A stretch of 64,000 nucleotides of DNA from Hofstenia miamia (taxonomy: Eukaryota > Xenacoelomorpha > Acoela). Both the position numbers and the translations under genes were made by a program. Shown one piece after another: positions 61,175-64,000 of this stretch (positions are counted from its first letter, which is position 1; each line of letters starts with the position of its first letter). The notes below the pieces were generated by a model, which worked only from the letters and a program-made list of their open reading frames with translations, had not been told where the DNA came from and did no database searches. Location of the stretch: NCBI GenBank assembly GCA_004352715.1, contig SCFE01000067.1:662596-726595 (forward strand), written 5' to 3'.

Positions 61175-62144
61175 GGTAATTATAGATTTCTATTCTAACC
61201 TATTTTAGATCTAAATTCCGACCTCCGATAATGTGACCAATAATGTGACCATTAATTGTATTGTTATTTTATGTATTAGTTTGTAGCTAGCAGTTGTATG
61301 TTTTTTCGTTAGTAGCTAGCATTGTGCCTTATTTTAGCTTGTCATTAGTTTACAGTAATTTTCTTATTTAGTAATTTGATGATTTATTATATGTAGGAAG
61401 CTGCTTGATATTTTATTAGTAGTTTATTTAATAGCAGCTAGTGTCTATTCCGATACATGTGAACTATTGACGAATCACATAGAGAGCTCGAGCTTTAAGT
61501 CGAATTGTGTCTATAGTTTATTTCAAGCACTTATAAGGTACANNNNNNNNNNNNNNNNNNNNNNNNNNNNNNNTGTGCCTTATTTTAGCTTGTCATTAGT
61601 TTACAGTAACTTTCTTATTTAGTAACTTGATGATTTATTATATGTAGGAAGCTGCTCGATATTTTATTAATAGTTTATTTAATAGCAGCTAGTGTCTATT
61701 CCGATACATGTGAACTATTGACGAATCACATAGAGAGCTCGAGCTTTAAGTCGAATTGTGTCTATAGTTTATTTCAAGCACTTATAAGGTACACATAACA
61801 AATATCTTTCTATGAGAATGAGCTGAGTTGGAAACACAATCGATTGGATCTTGAAATGTACAATGATGGAGTTGATAGCTTCCGGTGAGCTTGTTGTGAT
61901 CAATGATTCAGCGTCGGGCAAGTGCGCCCAGGAACTTTGCTTTCTCTCTATTCCTGGAGTATCTAAATAATACTTTGTTATGATTGTTGCCTTTGTATCA
62001 GCAATGTGGAGTACACCATTACAGAAGAAGAAAGAGGAAGTGTAGATGATACCTACCCCGTGATTACTGACAATCTTTTGTCAACTTGCAAAACATGTTT
62101 TTTGATTAATAAAGTGTTAGTTTCGCCTGGGTAGCGATATTACA
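61175..62144 (+). mobile_element. LTR-like 3' region of the retroelement
   Basis: Starts just past ORF C's stop. It contains blocks shared with 34980-35560, an AATAAA signal at 62108-62113 and a possible TATTACA end at 62144. About 220 bp (61323-61542) recur at 61574-61793 on the other side of a 31-N gap with about four substitutions. This may be a collapsed haplotype pair or two closely related repeats. A TG...CA pairing of exact ends and a second LTR were not established. Confidence 0.62.
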
Positions 62145-62345
62145 TTAGCAGTCCTTTCCCTCCTTTATGTCTTGCAATGTACAACCTTTCAACATCTCTA
62201 TTTAAGTTGAACACTCTCTTTGCTGCTAGTATCTTCCTTGTCTCCCTGTCTAACTCCCTAAATTCATTCCTGCTGAATATCTCAACACTGGTATCGCCCA
62301 TGTATTAATTGCTTTTATACTATTCTGTCCATTCAATGCTGACCT
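62145..62345 (-). pseudogene. R4/Dong-like LINE fragment (RT thumb)
   Basis: The minus strand reads SALNGQNSIKAINTWAIPVL, RYSAGM and, after a frameshift, LDRETRKILAAKRVFNLNRD with a following KGGKGL. This is the RT thumb region of the same element type as at 25790-25865. It sits directly after the LTR-like sequence. Confidence 0.78.
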
Positions 62346-62949
62346 ATCGTACATGTGAACAATCAATGCGGTCAGCATAAAACGAGGAATTAGGTCTGTA
62401 GGTTGGCTATGAATTAAATACAATGTAATGACATTGGTAAACTTCCAATACAAACAAACTGTGAATTCTCCTACGAGGGCTAATGTAAACTTGATAATAT
62501 AATAAAACGAACAACAAACGATAGGAAAGCTATAACAAAGAAAAACCCCTATCCTTACACATAACCTAAGAGCACATCAGGTAGACCAACAGCTACCTGC
62601 CGCACAGCCGTGGGAATGGCGCTAGCAAATCATTATTGTTAATGTGCAAAATACACAGCCGTTGGAATGGTGATAACAATTCATTGCTAAGTGCTAAGCT
62701 TGTTGACAATTTACTAAATCTTGATTCTTTTTCGTCTGCCGCCTTGCGCACGTCAGCATTAATTAGCTTTTTGCGACTTTGCCTTTTTACCAATTGTCAA
62801 ATATCCATTTGTACTGCCAATTAATTAATAGAAAAATTACTGCTTATAAATTTACAAATAATTAACTAATCATAATCATGTGTTGTACAATTAATATTTA
62901 TTTCAAAATTCAGTCTTAGTTCTTCCTTTGTTTCTCTCAATTTGACCAC
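62346..62949. other. Unassigned DNA with a 51-bp-period repeat
   Basis: Two diverged units beginning CACAGCCGTxGGAATGG at 62603 and 62654 form a short tandem repeat (period 51 bp). No gene recognised. Confidence 0.55.
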
Positions 62950-63108
62950 ACATGATTTGAATTATGTTACATTCTTCTTCTTGCCTGAATTCCTTCTGCC
63001 TCTGCTCAGTCTCTATTTCTGGTCCAGCACTTCCCCATACATTCTCCCAGAACCTTACTGCGTCCTCGCCTGTTCTAGCTGTAGCCTTTTCTCCTGCCCT
63101 GGTCGTGA
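62950..63108 (-). pseudogene. R4/Dong-like LINE fragment (pre-RT)
   Basis: The minus strand reads AGEKATARTGEDAVRFWENV, then WGSAGPEIET, and RQEEE: a close match to the pre-RT segment of the copy at 26050-25960. It is on the same strand as the thumb fragment at 62145-62345, so both may derive from one broken insertion. Confidence 0.8.
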
Positions 63109-63350
63109 AGCATGTCCTATATAATATCATCCAAGAACCAACATCAGGACCAAAGCTGTCATATCCATTCATCGAAATTTTAGACCACGAGTACTCGTCT
63201 CTTCAGTAAGAATACAATGAAACAGCAACAAATGTGATTTCAATGACAGGAGAAAACCCAGAAAGGCGAGAAGACGTCCGATTCCTGTATGAACTGTTTC
63301 AGGCATTCCGCCACTATCAAATAAGTTTTGATAATTTTTTTACATTTAAA
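63109..63350 (+). pseudogene. Coding-like relic, unrecognised
   Basis: The plus strand reads NIIQEPTSGPKLSYPFIEIL...SSLQ, one stop, then VISMTGENPERREDVRFLYE and LFQAFRHYQ. The composition (A-rich codons, few stops) resembles ORFs B and C rather than the AT-rich background, but I cannot name it or show that it belongs to that element. Confidence 0.35.
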
Positions 63351-63727
63351 TGATACGTTTATTAACTGATTGATGAATATATGAAATAATAAGCAAAAAG
63401 TAATCTTAATGAAAACAATAAACAATAACAATGAATGATGTATACTTTTTTTAATAAGAAATAGCCTAGATTTGAATGTCTGTAAAATAAACCTATAAAA
63501 ATGATTTTGAAAAAATATGGTTTTTCCTCTTTCAGAGAACTTCTGAATGACCTCAAATCATTTGGCGCATTTGATTAATTCATCAAAAATCTTGTTTTTC
63601 ACATTTTTCATTTCAATTGATGGGGGAACTTTTTTTTAATTTTTAGAAATGCTTTATATTTCTTTGGACCATACTAAAGTTAATCGGGTAGGACATGTGT
63701 CGTTGAAAACTAATTTTTGTCAAATCC

Positions 63728-63730
<3 letters not shown>
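63351..63730. other. AT-rich DNA, nothing recognised
   Basis: No supported feature. Confidence 0.5.
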
Positions 63731-63762
<32 letters not shown>

Positions 63763-63924
63763 NNNNNNNNNNNNNNNNNNNNNNNNNNNNNNNNNNNNNN
63801 NNNNNNNNNNNNNNNNNNNNNNNNNNNNNNNNNNNNNNNNNNNNNNNNNNNNNNNNNNNNNNNNNNNNNNNNNNNNNNNNNNNNNNNNNNNNNNNNNNNN
63901 NNNNNNNNNNNTATATATATATAC
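63731..63924. repeat. (AT)n microsatellite with gap
   Basis: AT runs on both sides of a 149-N gap (63763-63911). Confidence 0.95.
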
Positions 63925-64000
63925 AGTTGAATACACATTTTCAACCTCATGTTCGAGCAGATTTGCGCGACAAATATTCCTCTACATTACGTTACAATAT

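Noticed and set aside
54491-61175. Very long frames (350-650 codons) across the N gaps
   Set aside because: Most of their length is undetermined bases; only the sequenced parts of ORF A and ORF C were kept.
62602-62700. 51-bp tandem repeat checked as a CRISPR or satellite array
   Set aside because: Only two diverged units and no spacer-repeat regularity.

Overview
This is intergenic, transposon-filled DNA from an AT-rich invertebrate animal genome. I found no host protein-coding gene, no rRNA or tRNA gene and no CRISPR array. Evidence for an animal source is the mix of elements: R4/Dong-like and CR1-type LINEs, a Penelope-like GIY-YIG element, Ty3/gypsy, DD37D mariner, Tc1 and hAT. The many (AT)n runs and GC-richer repeat islands in an AT-rich background fit such a genome. 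The LINE tails and transposon mix would suit a cnidarian or an arthropod, but the sequence does not settle this. The scaffold has ten multi-base gaps and four single-N joins. Several joins have duplicated or inverted flanks that look like assembly artefacts.

Layout. 1-13 kb: AT-rich DNA with no recognisable gene, (AT)n runs and two small GC islands. 13.2-14.6 kb: broken DD37D mariner with an inverted duplicate of its 3' part. 14.7-20.6 kb: nothing recognised. 20.6-21.3 kb: an (AT)n-bounded repeat duplicated across a gap. 22-22.9 kb: relic of a CGGBP1-like/hAT protein. 24.6-25.4 kb: Ty3/gypsy integrase relic. 25.7-27 kb: R4/Dong-like LINE, 5' end against an (ATT)n run. 27.2-28.3 and 32.1-32.7 kb: candidate hAT-type elements. 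31.5-42.6 kb: a dispersed GC-rich repeat family (three ordered copies, one split copy), with a retroelement LTR-like piece (35.0 kb), a gutted LINE (38.2-38.9 kb), a LINE RT scrap (39.4 kb) and a hAT MITE (41.4 kb). 42.6-47.8 kb: mostly unassigned. 47.9-49.7 kb: Tc1-like element. 49.8-50.5 kb: Penelope-like 3' end with a hammerhead-like motif. 51.1-53.2 kb: CR1-type LINE ending in (ATT)n, abutted by a second R4/Dong-like copy (53.2-54.2 kb).

54.5-62.1 kb is the most interesting block. A Ty3/gypsy-like element is present as two opposed pieces around a 1,000-N gap. The minus piece has partial reverse transcriptase, the integrase C-terminus and an unknown ORF (A). The plus piece has the rest of ORF A, then ORF B and ORF C packed tightly (3-nt spacer, then a 4-nt ATGA overlap), and then an LTR-like region with a poly(A) signal. 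ORFs A-C match no family I recognise and sit where env would be. A short repeated peptide motif occurs both before the RT and after the integrase. More R4-like fragments and an (AT)n run close the window.

Nearly every coding sequence is broken by stops, frameshifts, deletions or gaps. ORFs A-C are the only long frames that look intact.
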